Counted from the stretch's first letter, positions 51,608 to 60,509 are shown. The stretch is 61,093 bases of DNA from an uncultured Oscillospiraceae bacterium (GCA_944386885.1 CALXCU010000165.1:1-61093); one strand, 5' to 3'. A program made the numbers and translations. The notes: generated from the sequence alone by a model not told the origin.

Positions 51608-52420
51608 TCACTCCCGACTCTGCTTTGGGATGCGGATGGTCAGCAGGATGGAGTCGTCGGTGTCCTGCCGGTCACAGGCAGCGTCTACCCCGGCGCTCTT
51701 CATCATGGACAGGCCCCTAGTCACGGAGTTCAAAAAGAGGCGCACATCCTTCAGAATAAAAGAGGGCTTTTTATGGCTCTTGGGCGCCGGGGGATGGAGC
51801 AGCTGCTCTACATATTCCTCGGTGCGGGAGACCGTCAGGCTTTGGTCCACCACGGCTTGGGCGGCCTGCCGCTGCTGCTCTGGGTCGGAAAGACGAAGCA
51901 GAGCCCGGGCGTGGCGCTCGGTGCAGTGGTTGTCCCGCAGGAGAGCCAGGACATCCGGCGGCAGGCGCAAAAGACGCAGTTTGTTGGCCACTGCCGACTG
52001 AGACTTGCCAATGCGTTTGGCGGCCTCCTCTTGGGAGAGGTGGAACGTGTGGATGAGCCGGGCCAGGGCGGAGGCCTCCTCCACAAAGTCCAGGTCCCGC
52101 CGCTGGAGATTCTCAATGAGCGCCAGCAGGGAGGAGGACTGGTCATCGGCCTGGACCAGGATGCAGGGCACCTCCGTGAGCCCGGCCAGCTTCGCCGCCC
52201 GCAGGCGGCGCTCTCCGGAGATGAGCTCATATCCGCCGGCGGTTTTCCGCACCGAAAGGGGCTGCAAAACGCCGTACAGCCGCAGGCTGGCGGCCAGCTC
52301 CTCCAGTCCGTCCTGGGAAAAGGTCTGGCGGGGCTGGTTGGGGTTGGGTGTAATGGAATCGACGGGGAGAAAAAGAACCCGGGTGCTCTCAAAGAGCCCT
52401 TTCCTGCGCTGGAGTACCAT
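51608..52420 (-). CDS. noc: Noc-type ParB paralogue (nucleoid occlusion protein)
   Basis: 270 residues. CTPase clamp fold: NPNQPRQTFSQDGLEELAAS, GERRLRAAKLAGLTEVP, ENLQRRDLDFVEEASALARL, then helix-turn-helix LSQEEAAKRIGKSQSAVANK. The N-terminus (MVLQRRKGLFESTRVLF) is short and amphipathic, as in Noc, which uses this segment to touch the membrane; the ParB-type RGLGRGL tail is absent. Noc keeps the division septum off the nucleoid. I did not find its binding sequence ATTTCCCGGGAAAT in the window. Immediately upstream of parA, as in Bacillus. Confidence 0.9.
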   Translation of the reverse strand: MVLQRRKGLFESTRVLFLPVDSITPNPNQPRQTFSQDGLEELAASLRLYGVLQPLSVRKTAGGYELISGERRLRAAKLAGLTEVPCILVQADDQSSSLLALIENLQRRDLDFVEEASALARLIHTFHLSQEEAAKRIGKSQSAVANKLRLLRLPPDVLALLRDNHCTERHARALLRLSDPEQQRQAAQAVVDQSLTVSRTEEYVEQLLHPPAPKSHKKPSFILKDVRLFLNSVTRGLSMMKSAGVDAACDRQDTDDSILLTIRIPKQSRE

Positions 52421-52482
52421 GGGCGGAGCCTCCTGTCTTTGGAATAATCACAACCATATTTTACCACAAATAGGGGCAAAGG

Positions 52483-52533
52483 GAGGGGAACCCGGTCGAC
52501 TGGGAAATACTTCCGCTCGACAGGGCTCCCCTC
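52483..52533 (-). terminator. terminator of the ABC exporter operon
   Basis: Arms 52483-52499 and 52517-52533. In minus-strand RNA all 17 positions pair, two as G-U; in plus-strand RNA these would be mismatches. The orientation is therefore set by the wobble pairs. The following T tract is weak (CCCTTTG). Confidence 0.65.
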
Positions 52534-52564
52534 TGTTCGAAATCAGACTGTAAAGGAAAATTAC

Positions 52565-55500
52565 TTACTCAACTGCCTTCAGGGATTCCACCATATCAAT
52601 CCGCTTTAGGCTGCGCCGGGCGGCCAGGTTGCTCAGCAAAGAGAACACTGCCGTCAGTGCCGCAGCATATCCGTAGGAGGTTGGGTGGAGGGTGCGGCCG
52701 AACATGAGCATGTCGATCTCCACCGTCAGGATGAGCCACTGATGGAGGAACCGGCCCAGAACCAGCCCCAGCAGGATGCCGAAGAGGGTGAGAAATACAT
52801 TTTCCCGATAGACATAGGCCGAGAGCTCCCGGTCGTAAAAGCCCAGCACTTTCAGGGTGGCCAGCTCCCGCAGGCGCTCGGTGATGTTGATGTTGGTCAG
52901 GTTGTAGAGTACCACAAAGGCGAGTGCGGCGGCGCAGACCAAGATCAAAATAACCGCGTAGTCTACGCTCTCCATACTCTGGGTGAACGTGTTCCGGGTC
53001 TCCTGAATGCGGGTGGCCGCCGTCACCCCGGAGAGGGGAATAAGGGCGGAGGAGAGGGCTTCCTCGGCCGCCTGGCCTCCGGTACAGCGCACCAAGATGG
53101 TGTTTTGAACGGGCGCCTCTCCAAAGAGCGCTTCATAGGTATCGGCAGAGAGATAGATGTAGTGGAGTATGTAGTTCTCCACCGTGTCCAGCACGGGGAC
53201 CTCTATCCGGCTCTCCCCGTCTAACACCATGGTGTCTCCGGGCTCGACGCCCAGCAGGGAGGCCAGCTTTTCGGTCAATACCACGCCTCCCGCACCGGGG
53301 ACCACCGGATCCCCGGTATGCCGGTCTTGGAGATGGATGAAATGGGAAAACGTCTCCCAGTCGGACACCGCAAAAAGGGTGGCATCTACACTCTGCACCG
53401 CGCTCTCGGCGGTGAGGGAGGTCTGATGGACGCCCATCCACTCCTCCGCCGTGTCCGAGCCGGTAAGCTCCCGGGTCAGTTCGCTCCACTCGTCCTCCGT
53501 CACGTCGTCGGCCAGGGTGACTTCCAGGCTGTAGGTAAAAAGTGCGTCATACTGCCGGTCTAATACGTCGTAGATGGATCCCCGCAGGCCAAAGGCCGCG
53601 ATGATGAGGGCGGTGCATCCGCCAATACCCGCTACCGTCATCCAGAACCGGCGCTGGTAGCGAAAGAGGTTGCGGATGGTGACCTTATAAGTGAAGGAGA
53701 GCCGCCGCCACAGGGGGCCGATATGCTCCAGAAGCACCCGTTTCCCGGCGGGCGGGGCCTTTGGGCGCATGAGGGAGGCCGGGGAGGCCGCCAGCGTGGA
53801 GGCCACCGCCCCTGCTGCCGCGCCGGTGACGCAGCCAACTGCCGCCCCCACCGCAAGCAGATAGATTCCCGGGTCGGGGACCAGAATGAGCTCTCCCACG
53901 GTGTAGAGGATCTTCCAGGCATTGAAGATGATCCAGGGGATCAGGGTGCACCCCAGGGCCAGGCCCAGCACGCCGCCGGTGAGAGAGGCGGCCAGGCCGT
54001 AGCCCACATATTTCAGGGCAATGGCCCCCGTGCCGTAGCCCAGGGCCTTTTTTCCGCCGATCTCCACCCGCTGCTCTTCCACCATACGGGTCATGGTGGT
54101 CAGGCACACCAGGGCGGCCACCAGGAAGAAAATAATGGGGAACACCGAGGCCAGGTTGCCCATGCGCTGGGCGTCCTGCTGGAAGGAGACATAGCCCAGG
54201 TTGGTGTTCCGGCCCAGGAGGTACCACTCGCAGCTCTCGATCTCGCTGAGCTCCCGCCGGGCGTCGTTGAGCTCCCGCCGGGCGTCCGAGAGCGCTTCCT
54301 CCGCCTCCGCTTTGCCGTCCTCGTACGCCCGGAGACCGTCGGCGTACTCCGTTTCCCCGTCCTGGAGCTCCACAAGGGCGTCGGCCAGCTCGGCCTCCCC
54401 ATCGGCCAGTTCTTGCTCCGCCTCTGAGAGCTCCTGCTCGGCATCGGCAATCTGTCCGGGCAGATCGGCCTTAGCCTGCTCCAGCTCCGCCTTTCCATCC
54501 TCATATTCGCTCCAGCCGTCGTCCAAGTCAGAGCGGCCCTGGAGCCAGCCGGCCTCGCCATTCTCCAGCTCGGCCTTGCCGTCCAAGAGCTCCTGCCGGA
54601 CATCGGAGAGCTCATCCCGGCCATTCTCCAATTCCGGCAGCCCCTCGGAGAGGGCGCGCCAGCCCTCATCCAACTCGGAGCGGCCCTGGGCCAGCTCTGC
54701 CCAGCCCTGATCCAGCTCCTCTCTGGCCGCGGCCAGGTCCTGCCCGCCCTGGATGGCCTCTTCCATGCCGGCCTCATACTCCGCCTTGGCCTCTAAATAC
54801 TGAGCCCGGCCGTCCTGGTACTCCATCTCGCCCCAGGCGAGCTGAGAGGCGGCTCTGTCCAGGGCTGCCTGACCCTGGGCCAGGGCATCGGCGGTGGTCT
54901 GAAGGGCGGCTGCGGCGGCGTAGTAGGCGGTGGTGAGGTTCTGGGCCTGCCCGGTGATGGCTTCCGCCCCGGTGAGGGAGGCGAGTAGGGACATGCCATC
55001 CCCGGGCAAAGCGGCCTGGATCTCTTCCAGGGCGCCGGCGTCTTCTCCGGCGGCCTGAGCAGCCTGACTCAGGGCGGAGAGGAGGGAGGCCAGGGGGGCA
55101 ATATGACCGGTATAAAAGGCCTCGGCCTCTTCCAGGGCGCCGGCCGGGTCCAGGGCGGCCTGGAGGGCCAGCGCTCCCAGAGCGGTCCCCACCGCTGTGC
55201 CGGTGTCGGTGGGGGTCTCGCCCAACAGCCCGGCGGCGGCCCAGTCCCCGGTCACCCCCTGAAAGAGGGCGTCAAGGGCATCATAGGACCCCTGCTGCGC
55301 CGCCAGCTCCTCTTCTCCGGCGGAGAGGGCCTGCCGCCCTGCGAAGAGCTGCTCCAGGGCGTCGTCCAGCTCCTCCTTGGCGTCCATGAGCTGCTGACCG
55401 CCGTCGGCCAGCTCCTGGAGACCCTGGCGGTACTCGGCCATACCCTGGTCATACTCCGCCTGGGCATCTTCCAGGGTCTCTACGCTCTGCGCGTAGGTCT

Positions 55501-56704
55501 CCTCTCCCTCCAGCAGCTCCTGATAGCCGTCTTCGTACTGTCCCACGCCGTCCTGGTAGTCCCGCAGGCCGTCCAGATACTGCTCCACACCATCCTGGTA
55601 TCCGGCCCAGCCGTCATCCAACTCGGTCCGGCCGTCAGCGAGCTCCGCCTCGCCGTCCTCCAGTTCCCGGAGGGCATCGGCCAGGTCGGCCTCTCCCTGG
55701 GCAATCTCGTCCAGGGCGTCGGCGTGCTCCCGCTCCAGGGTCTCCCGGCCCTCGGCCAGGTCGGCCCGGCCCTGTTCCAACTCCGCCAGGCCGTCATAGT
55801 AGTCGGCCCAGCCGTCGTCCAGCTCCGCCCGGGCGTCGCTGAGCTCTGCCCAGCCGTCTGAGAGCTCTTGATCCGCCTCGGCCTGGGCGTCCGAGAGCTC
55901 CTGCTCGGCCTCGGCCAGCTGCGCCTGGGCCTCGCCAATGACCGCATCGTAGCGCAGGCCGGCCCGCTCCTCGCCCAAAGGCTCCAGGGCGTCGGTAAGG
56001 GCGTCGATCTGGTCCTGATAGGCATCCTCATAGCAGAGCAGCTCCCCGGCGTTCTCTGCCAGAAGGTAGGCGTCCGTGTAAGTATCCAGGGCAAAGGCCC
56101 CCTCGGGCAGGAGTACAAAGGCCGAAGCGGTACCCGAACCCAGGGTGGAGCTCCCCCGCTGGACCGAGACGTAGAGCGGGGAGTCGGCGGTGCCCACAAT
56201 GGTAAAGGTCTTCCGGGTGAGGGCGTCGGCGTAGTCCCCATCCCCGGTGTCAAAGGTAATGGAATCCCCCACGCTCAGCCCGGTGAGCTCTAACAGGTCC
56301 GGCTCCACCAGGCATTCCCCGTCCTGCTCGGGCAGGCGGCCCTCCCGCAGGACAGGAAGGTTGATGCCCGTCTCCGAGAGGGAGAGGAGCTTGACCGCCA
56401 GACTGCTGTCCGAATCGGCCACCAGGGCGTCTATGGTGTAAGCCCCCTCGGCGGCGGCCACCCCGGGCTCTGCCGCCAGGACGTCCACATCCGCCTGGGT
56501 AAGGCCCAGGGTGGACACCACCCGCAGGTCCATCAGACGCTGGGCGTCATAATAAGCGTCGGCGGTGAATTCCATATCGGGGGCGGTGGTGCGCAGCCCC
56601 GCCAAAAAGGCCACCGCCAGAGCTGAGAGCACCAGCAGGGAGACAAAACGGCTCTTTGTGTGGGCGATCTCCCGTACCATATCGGTAATGAGCCGGTTTT
56701 TCAT
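52565..56704 (-). CDS. giant FtsX-like ABC permease with long extracellular coiled coil
   Basis: 1379 residues. One N-terminal membrane helix (~20-40) is followed by an extracellular MacB-type region (~45-250). A ~570-residue coiled coil follows (~260-830) built from repeated ELxDGxxEL / LAEGRxxL units (DGWAELSDARAELDDGWADY, ELLDGKAELENGEAGWLQGR). Then come one FtsX block (~850-990), a second extracellular domain and the C-terminal FtsX block (~1240-1379, SLLSNLAARRSLKRIDMVES). MacB-type pumps transmit ATP hydrolysis across the membrane rather than moving substrate through it. The substrate is unknown. AAGGGGGTGG precedes the ATG. Confidence 0.88.
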   Translation of the reverse strand: MKNRLITDMVREIAHTKSRFVSLLVLSALAVAFLAGLRTTAPDMEFTADAYYDAQRLMDLRVVSTLGLTQADVDVLAAEPGVAAAEGAYTIDALVADSDSSLAVKLLSLSETGINLPVLREGRLPEQDGECLVEPDLLELTGLSVGDSITFDTGDGDYADALTRKTFTIVGTADSPLYVSVQRGSSTLGSGTASAFVLLPEGAFALDTYTDAYLLAENAGELLCYEDAYQDQIDALTDALEPLGEERAGLRYDAVIGEAQAQLAEAEQELSDAQAEADQELSDGWAELSDARAELDDGWADYYDGLAELEQGRADLAEGRETLEREHADALDEIAQGEADLADALRELEDGEAELADGRTELDDGWAGYQDGVEQYLDGLRDYQDGVGQYEDGYQELLEGEETYAQSVETLEDAQAEYDQGMAEYRQGLQELADGGQQLMDAKEELDDALEQLFAGRQALSAGEEELAAQQGSYDALDALFQGVTGDWAAAGLLGETPTDTGTAVGTALGALALQAALDPAGALEEAEAFYTGHIAPLASLLSALSQAAQAAGEDAGALEEIQAALPGDGMSLLASLTGAEAITGQAQNLTTAYYAAAAALQTTADALAQGQAALDRAASQLAWGEMEYQDGRAQYLEAKAEYEAGMEEAIQGGQDLAAAREELDQGWAELAQGRSELDEGWRALSEGLPELENGRDELSDVRQELLDGKAELENGEAGWLQGRSDLDDGWSEYEDGKAELEQAKADLPGQIADAEQELSEAEQELADGEAELADALVELQDGETEYADGLRAYEDGKAEAEEALSDARRELNDARRELSEIESCEWYLLGRNTNLGYVSFQQDAQRMGNLASVFPIIFFLVAALVCLTTMTRMVEEQRVEIGGKKALGYGTGAIALKYVGYGLAASLTGGVLGLALGCTLIPWIIFNAWKILYTVGELILVPDPGIYLLAVGAAVGCVTGAAAGAVASTLAASPASLMRPKAPPAGKRVLLEHIGPLWRRLSFTYKVTIRNLFRYQRRFWMTVAGIGGCTALIIAAFGLRGSIYDVLDRQYDALFTYSLEVTLADDVTEDEWSELTRELTGSDTAEEWMGVHQTSLTAESAVQSVDATLFAVSDWETFSHFIHLQDRHTGDPVVPGAGGVVLTEKLASLLGVEPGDTMVLDGESRIEVPVLDTVENYILHYIYLSADTYEALFGEAPVQNTILVRCTGGQAAEEALSSALIPLSGVTAATRIQETRNTFTQSMESVDYAVILILVCAAALAFVVLYNLTNINITERLRELATLKVLGFYDRELSAYVYRENVFLTLFGILLGLVLGRFLHQWLILTVEIDMLMFGRTLHPTSYGYAAALTAVFSLLSNLAARRSLKRIDMVESLKAVE

Positions 56705-56719
56705 ACCGTTCCCACCCCC

Positions 56720-57421
56720 TTACCACTCGATGGTCTCCACCGGCCGGGGTTCCGGGTTGCGCTCCAAGGCGTCCACCCGGCCGTTCTTGATGTGGATGAC
56801 CCGGTCGGCCATGGGAGTGATGGCGGTGTTGTGGGTGATGACGACCACCGTCATGCCCTGCTCCCGGCAGGTATCCTGGAGGAGCTTCAGGATGGACTTG
56901 CCCGTCACATAGTCCAGCGCGCCGGTGGGTTCGTCGCAGAGAAGGAGACGGGGATTTTTGGCCAGAGCCCGGGCAATGGCCACCCGCTGCTGCTCGCCGC
57001 CGGAGAGCTGGGCGGGGAAATTGTTCAGCCGCTCCCCCAGGCCCACATGGCACAGGACCTCCCGGGGATTCAGGGGGTGCTTGCAGATCTGAGCGGCCAG
57101 TTCCACATTCTCCAGGGCGGTCAGATTCTGGACCAGATTATAAAACTGAAAGACAAAGCCGATGTCGTACCGGCGGTAGGTGGTCAGCTGCTTGGAAGTA
57201 TAGGCGCTGATCTCCCGGCCATCCACCAGGATGGATCCCCCATTGCACTGATCCATGCCGCCCAGGATATTGAGAACCGTAGTCTTGCCCGCCCCGGAGG
57301 GCCCTACGATGACGGCAAATTCGCCCTTTTCAATGTCAAAGCTGATGTCGTCCACCGCAGTGATGACCACCTCGCCCATCTGATAGCGCTTGACCACATG
57401 CTGAAGTGAGATGTATGCCAT
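56720..57421 (-). CDS. ABC transporter ATP-binding protein (MacB/LolD type)
   Basis: 233 residues. Walker [21 protein letters not shown]-loop [19 protein letters not shown], signature [20 protein letters not shown], Walker [14 protein letters not shown]-loop ITHNTAI. It lies 15 bp before the permease gene, so it is its energising partner. The gene is divergent from a TetR regulator. Confidence 0.94.
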   Translation of the reverse strand: MAYISLQHVVKRYQMGEVVITAVDDISFDIEKGEFAVIVGPSGAGKTTVLNILGGMDQCNGGSILVDGREISAYTSKQLTTYRRYDIGFVFQFYNLVQNLTALENVELAAQICKHPLNPREVLCHVGLGERLNNFPAQLSGGEQQRVAIARALAKNPRLLLCDEPTGALDYVTGKSILKLLQDTCREQGMTVVVITHNTAITPMADRVIHIKNGRVDALERNPEPRPVETIEW

Positions 57422-57456
57422 GACAACTCCCCTCTGTGTCCGATAAGAAACAGGTG

Positions 57457-57507
57457 TTGAAAAAGATCTCCAACTTTATTATAGTAGGAGATGGGAGCCG
57501 GTTTCAA
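57457..57507. promoter_or_regulatory. overlapping divergent promoters of tetR-type and ABC genes
   Basis: Rightward: TTGAAA (57457-57462), 17 nt, TATAGT (57480-57485). Leftward: TTGAAA (complement of 57502-57507), 18 nt, TATAAT (complement of 57478-57483). The -10 hexamers overlap, so polymerase can serve only one side at a time. A dyad AACAG-CT-CTGTT at 57514-57525 is a candidate operator. Confidence 0.7.
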
Positions 57508-57565
57508 TGGGCAAACAGCTCTGTTGCCGTTGGAAAACATACATTTTAAAAGGAAGTGTTGAAAA

Positions 57566-58141
57566 ATGGATACTGGGAGAGCGGCCGGCGACCGCCGGGT
57601 GCGCCGCACCAAGGCCCGGCTGCGGGAGGCGTTCACCGCTCTGCTGGGGGAGAAGCCCTTGGAGGAAATCACCGTGCGGGAGCTGGCCGACCGGGCCGAC
57701 GTAAACCGGGGGACGTTTTATGCCCACTACCGGGACATCTATGATATGCTGGAGCAGGTGGAGCAGGAGCTGCTGGACGAGTTTGCCGCTGTGGTGGACC
57801 GCTACCCGGCGCAAGAGCTGAAAAAAGGCATCCGCCCCGTGCTGGAGGAGGTTTTTGCCTTAATCCCCAAAAACGCCGGATTATGTGCCGCCCTGCTGGA
57901 GAGCCGGAATGAGTGGCGGCTCTTCCAGCGCCTGAGCGACCTGCTCTGGGAGCGGTGCCTGGGGGTGTGGAAGGGACTCTACCCCATCATGGGAGAGGCG
58001 CCGGAGGGGCGCTACCGTATGGAGTTCCTGGTGGCGGGGACGGTGGGCCTCCTGCGGGGATGGATGGCCCGGGGCTTTGCCGAGGACGCGGGGACTCTGG
58101 CCGCGCTGGCTGAGCGGCTTATCCTCTCCGGCATCCGGTAA
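57566..58141 (+). CDS. TetR/AcrR-family regulator
   Basis: 191 residues. N-terminal helix-turn-helix at ~14-58: ARLREAFTALLGEKPLEEIT, then VRELADRADVNRGTFYAHYR. The C-terminal ligand domain is helical and resembles the TetR_C_7 type. Divergent from the ABC exporter genes with overlapping promoters, so it probably represses that exporter and itself until an effector binds. AAAAGGAAG precedes the ATG. Confidence 0.93.
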   Translation: MDTGRAAGDRRVRRTKARLREAFTALLGEKPLEEITVRELADRADVNRGTFYAHYRDIYDMLEQVEQELLDEFAAVVDRYPAQELKKGIRPVLEEVFALIPKNAGLCAALLESRNEWRLFQRLSDLLWERCLGVWKGLYPIMGEAPEGRYRMEFLVAGTVGLLRGWMARGFAEDAGTLAALAERLILSGIR

Positions 58142-58157
58142 AAACGTAAAAAAGAAA

Positions 58158-58198
58158 AGCACAGAGCGGACGCCTGCTCCTGACGTCCGCTCTGTGCT
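58158..58198 (-). terminator. terminator downstream of tadA
   Basis: Perfect 15-bp stem from AGCACAGAGCGGACG (58158-58172) and CGTCCGCTCTGTGCT (58184-58198). The minus strand then has TTTCTTTTTTAC. It lies 138 nt after the tadA stop, and its stem can also end the rightward TetR transcript. Confidence 0.8.
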
Positions 58199-58335
58199 AG
58201 GAAAGAGGATACAATGAAATGAAAAGAAACTGTCTCTTGCAAGTGATATAATACCCGAGAGTTGTTACAAAACAAGTCCAAAGCTGTTACAAGAGTTTTA
58301 AATCTTCCCCAAGATGTGAATAATTTGTGAACAAA

Positions 58336-58800
58336 TCAGCCGTTTCGCCGTTTCTCCCGCAGCAGGCGGAAAAAATCCTGGAGCAGGGCGGCGCACTGCT
58401 CTTCCAGCAGGCCGCCGTGGGCTTGTGGATGATGGTTGAAGGGCTGAGCAAAGAGATCCAGCACCGAGCCGCAGCAGCCGGCCTTTGGATCGGCGGCGCC
58501 GTACCAGACCTGTGGAATGCGGGCGTTGATAATCGCCCCGGCACACATAGGGCAGGGCTCCAGGGTGACATAGAGGGCGGCTTTATGGAGCCGCCAGCCG
58601 CCCAGCACGGCGTTGGCCGCCTCAATTGCCTCCAGTTCCGCGTGGGCCAGTGCCCGGCGGCCCTTCTCCCGGCGGTTGCGTCCCCGGCCCACCACCCGGC
58701 CATCCTCCCAGACGATGATGCAGCCAACCGGCACCTCGCCCTCGGCCAGGGCCTCCCGGGCCAGGTCCAGCGCCTGGCGCATATAGTCCTCATGAGTCAT
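58336..58800 (-). CDS. tadA: tRNA-specific adenosine deaminase TadA
   Basis: 154 residues from the ATG at 58800 (AGAAGGGAG upstream); a much longer open frame continues upstream but overlaps yqeC and its promoter and is not used. Zinc/catalytic motifs: HAELEAIEAAN (H53, E55) and LEPCPMCAGAI (C83, C86). N-terminus MTHEDYMRQALDLAREAL. It makes inosine at the wobble base of tRNA-Arg(ACG). In Bacillus, tadA precedes the SRP RNA and dnaX; neither is seen here. Confidence 0.95.
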   Translation of the reverse strand: MTHEDYMRQALDLAREALAEGEVPVGCIIVWEDGRVVGRGRNRREKGRRALAHAELEAIEAANAVLGGWRLHKAALYVTLEPCPMCAGAIINARIPQVWYGAADPKAGCCGSVLDLFAQPFNHHPQAHGGLLEEQCAALLQDFFRLLREKRRNG

Positions 58801-58881
58801 GATCTGCGCTCCCTTCTGAAAGACGCTACCAGCATACCCGATTCCTGCCCGCAGCGCAAGGGAGTTTTGAAGAAAAGGGGG

Positions 58882-58910
58882 TTGGCCTTTGGGGTGGCGC
58901 GTGGTATAAT
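58882..58910 (+). promoter_or_regulatory. sigma-A promoter for the yqeC-yqeB-xdhC unit
   Basis: TTGGCC (58882-58887), 17-nt spacer, perfect TATAAT (58905-58910), ~65 nt before the yqeC ATG. Confidence 0.75.
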
Positions 58911-58974
58911 AAAAAAAGAGGATAGCTGACAAAAAGTTAGGGACTCCCGGACCGGGACAGAAAGGGGGAGGCAA

Positions 58975-59697
58975 ATGGGGCTCTGGGACAAGCTGCATCT
59001 GGATATGGATCGGGACCGGGTGGTGACTTTGACCGGGGGAGGCGGAAAGACCACCACCATGTATGCCATGGCCCGGGAGGCCGTGGACAGGGGCCGGACT
59101 GTGATCGTCACCACCACAACCCACATCATGCCCCATCCGGGAATCTGCTTGACCGGAGATGGGCGGGAGGAGGCTCTGCGGGCCGCCCTGGCCGCCCATG
59201 GGATCGTGACTCTGGGAGTGATGGACCGGAGCGACAAGATGAGCGGAACGGGGAGCATCGCAGTATGCGCATCGGCGGCGGATGTGGTCCTCGTCGAGGG
59301 GGACGGGGCCCGCATCAAGCCCCTGAAGGTCCCGGCGGACCACGAGCCGGTCATTCCGCGGGAGAGCCGCGCGGTCGTGGCGGTGGCGGGGCTGGACGCC
59401 CTGGACAAGCCCATCCGGGCGACCTGCCACCGGCCCGAGCGGGTGGCCGTTTTCTTAAAAAAAGGATTGGACGAGCCCGTCACTGAGGCGGATATGGCGG
59501 CCATCCTCTCCAGCCCCGCCGGGGGGCGGAAGGATGTGGAGCCGTACATGAGCTTCCGGTGTCTCCTCAACAAGGCGGATACGCCCCGGCTGCAAGAGCG
59601 GGGGGAGCGCATTGCCGGAGAGCTCATTGAAAAGGGGATCCCAACCTGGGTGGGGCATTACAGCGAGAAGGAGCGGGGCGGGCGATGCTGGTTTTGA
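58975..59697 (+). CDS. yqeC: YqeC-type selenium-dependent hydroxylase accessory protein
   Basis: 240 residues. P-loop near the N-terminus (VVTLTGGGGKTTTMYAMARE), then TVIVTTTTHIM and VVLVEGDGARIKPLKVPADH, FLKKGLDEPVTEADMAAIL. This is the pattern of the YqeC family, which marks selenium-dependent molybdenum hydroxylase loci. Its exact reaction is not known; the P-loop suggests nucleotide use. It overlaps yqeB by 13 nt. AGGGGGAGG precedes the ATG. Confidence 0.88.
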   Translation: MGLWDKLHLDMDRDRVVTLTGGGGKTTTMYAMAREAVDRGRTVIVTTTTHIMPHPGICLTGDGREEALRAALAAHGIVTLGVMDRSDKMSGTGSIAVCASAADVVLVEGDGARIKPLKVPADHEPVIPRESRAVVAVAGLDALDKPIRATCHRPERVAVFLKKGLDEPVTEADMAAILSSPAGGRKDVEPYMSFRCLLNKADTPRLQERGERIAGELIEKGIPTWVGHYSEKERGGRCWF

Positions 59698-60509
59698 TCA
59701 AAGGAGCTGGAGACCTGGCTACCGGCGTGGCCCTGCGGCTGTACCGGGCGGGGATGGACGTGGTGATGACGGAGATTGCCCAGCCCACTGCCGTGCGCCG
59801 GACGGTGGCCTTCTGCCAGTGCATTTATGATGGAACGGCCCGGGTGGAGGGGGTCGCTGCCCGCCGGGTGAACACCCGAACAGAGATCTGTACCTGCCTG
59901 GAGCGGGGAGAGGTCCCCGTGCGGGTGGACCCGAAGGCTCAGGTGAGGACCTGGTTCCCCTTTGATGGGGAGGTGGACGCCGTCCTGGCCAAGCGCAACC
60001 TGGGCACCCGGATGGATGACGCGCCGGTGGTCGTGGCGCTGGGACCCGGCTTTACCGCCGGGATAGACTGCCACGCTGTGATTGAGACGAAGCGGGGCCA
60101 CTACCTGGGCCGGGTCATCACCCGGGGAAGCGCCATCCCAAACACCGGAGTGCCCGGGGATGTGGGGGGCTACACCAGCGAACGCCTCATCCGTGCCTGC
60201 CGGGATGGTGTCTTTGAGCCGGTGGCCAGCATCGGAGACACCGTAGCCCAAGGCGACGTAGTGGCCCGGGTGGACGGGGAGCCAGTCTATGCCCAAATGT
60301 CCGGCATGGTGCGGGGAATGCTCCCCGGCGGCCTGCGGGTGCGGGCGGGGATGAAGGCGGGAGACATCGACCCCCGGTGTTCCTACGGCCACTGCTTTAC
60401 CGTATCGGACAAGGCGCGGGCGGTGGGCGGCGGCGTACTGGAGGCCTTGCTGGCCTTCCAGCCCGGAGCGCGCGGGAAACGAGAGGGGGAAAGGTCATGG
60501 AACGGCTGA
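59685..60509 (+). CDS. yqeB: YqeB/EF2563-type selenium-dependent molybdenum hydroxylase system protein
   Basis: 274 residues. MLVLIKGAGDLATGVALRLY is a Rossmann-type nucleotide-binding start; the family core continues with VVMTEIAQPTAVRRTVAFCQ, VDAVLAKRNLGTRMDDAPVV, VVALGPGFTAGIDCHAVIET and RGHYLGRVITRGSAIPNTGV. Members occur only with the selenium-dependent molybdenum hydroxylases and are thought to help mature the labile selenium cofactor. It overlaps yqeC and, by 13 nt, the xdhC gene. Confidence 0.9.
   Translation: MLVLIKGAGDLATGVALRLYRAGMDVVMTEIAQPTAVRRTVAFCQCIYDGTARVEGVAARRVNTRTEICTCLERGEVPVRVDPKAQVRTWFPFDGEVDAVLAKRNLGTRMDDAPVVVALGPGFTAGIDCHAVIETKRGHYLGRVITRGSAIPNTGVPGDVGGYTSERLIRACRDGVFEPVASIGDTVAQGDVVARVDGEPVYAQMSGMVRGMLPGGLRVRAGMKAGDIDPRCSYGHCFTVSDKARAVGGGVLEALLAFQPGARGKREGERSWNG

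Noticed and set aside
54200..55900. Apparent DNA repeat array, CRISPR-like at first sight
   Set aside because: The spacing is not constant and no identical repeats exist. The periodicity comes from the heptad-like ELxDG repeats of the ABC permease.
58336..59430. Extended tadA reading frame of 364 codons
   Set aside because: The N-terminal part overlaps yqeC and its promoter antisense and has no similarity to deaminases. The ATG at 58800 has a ribosome-binding site and the family start.
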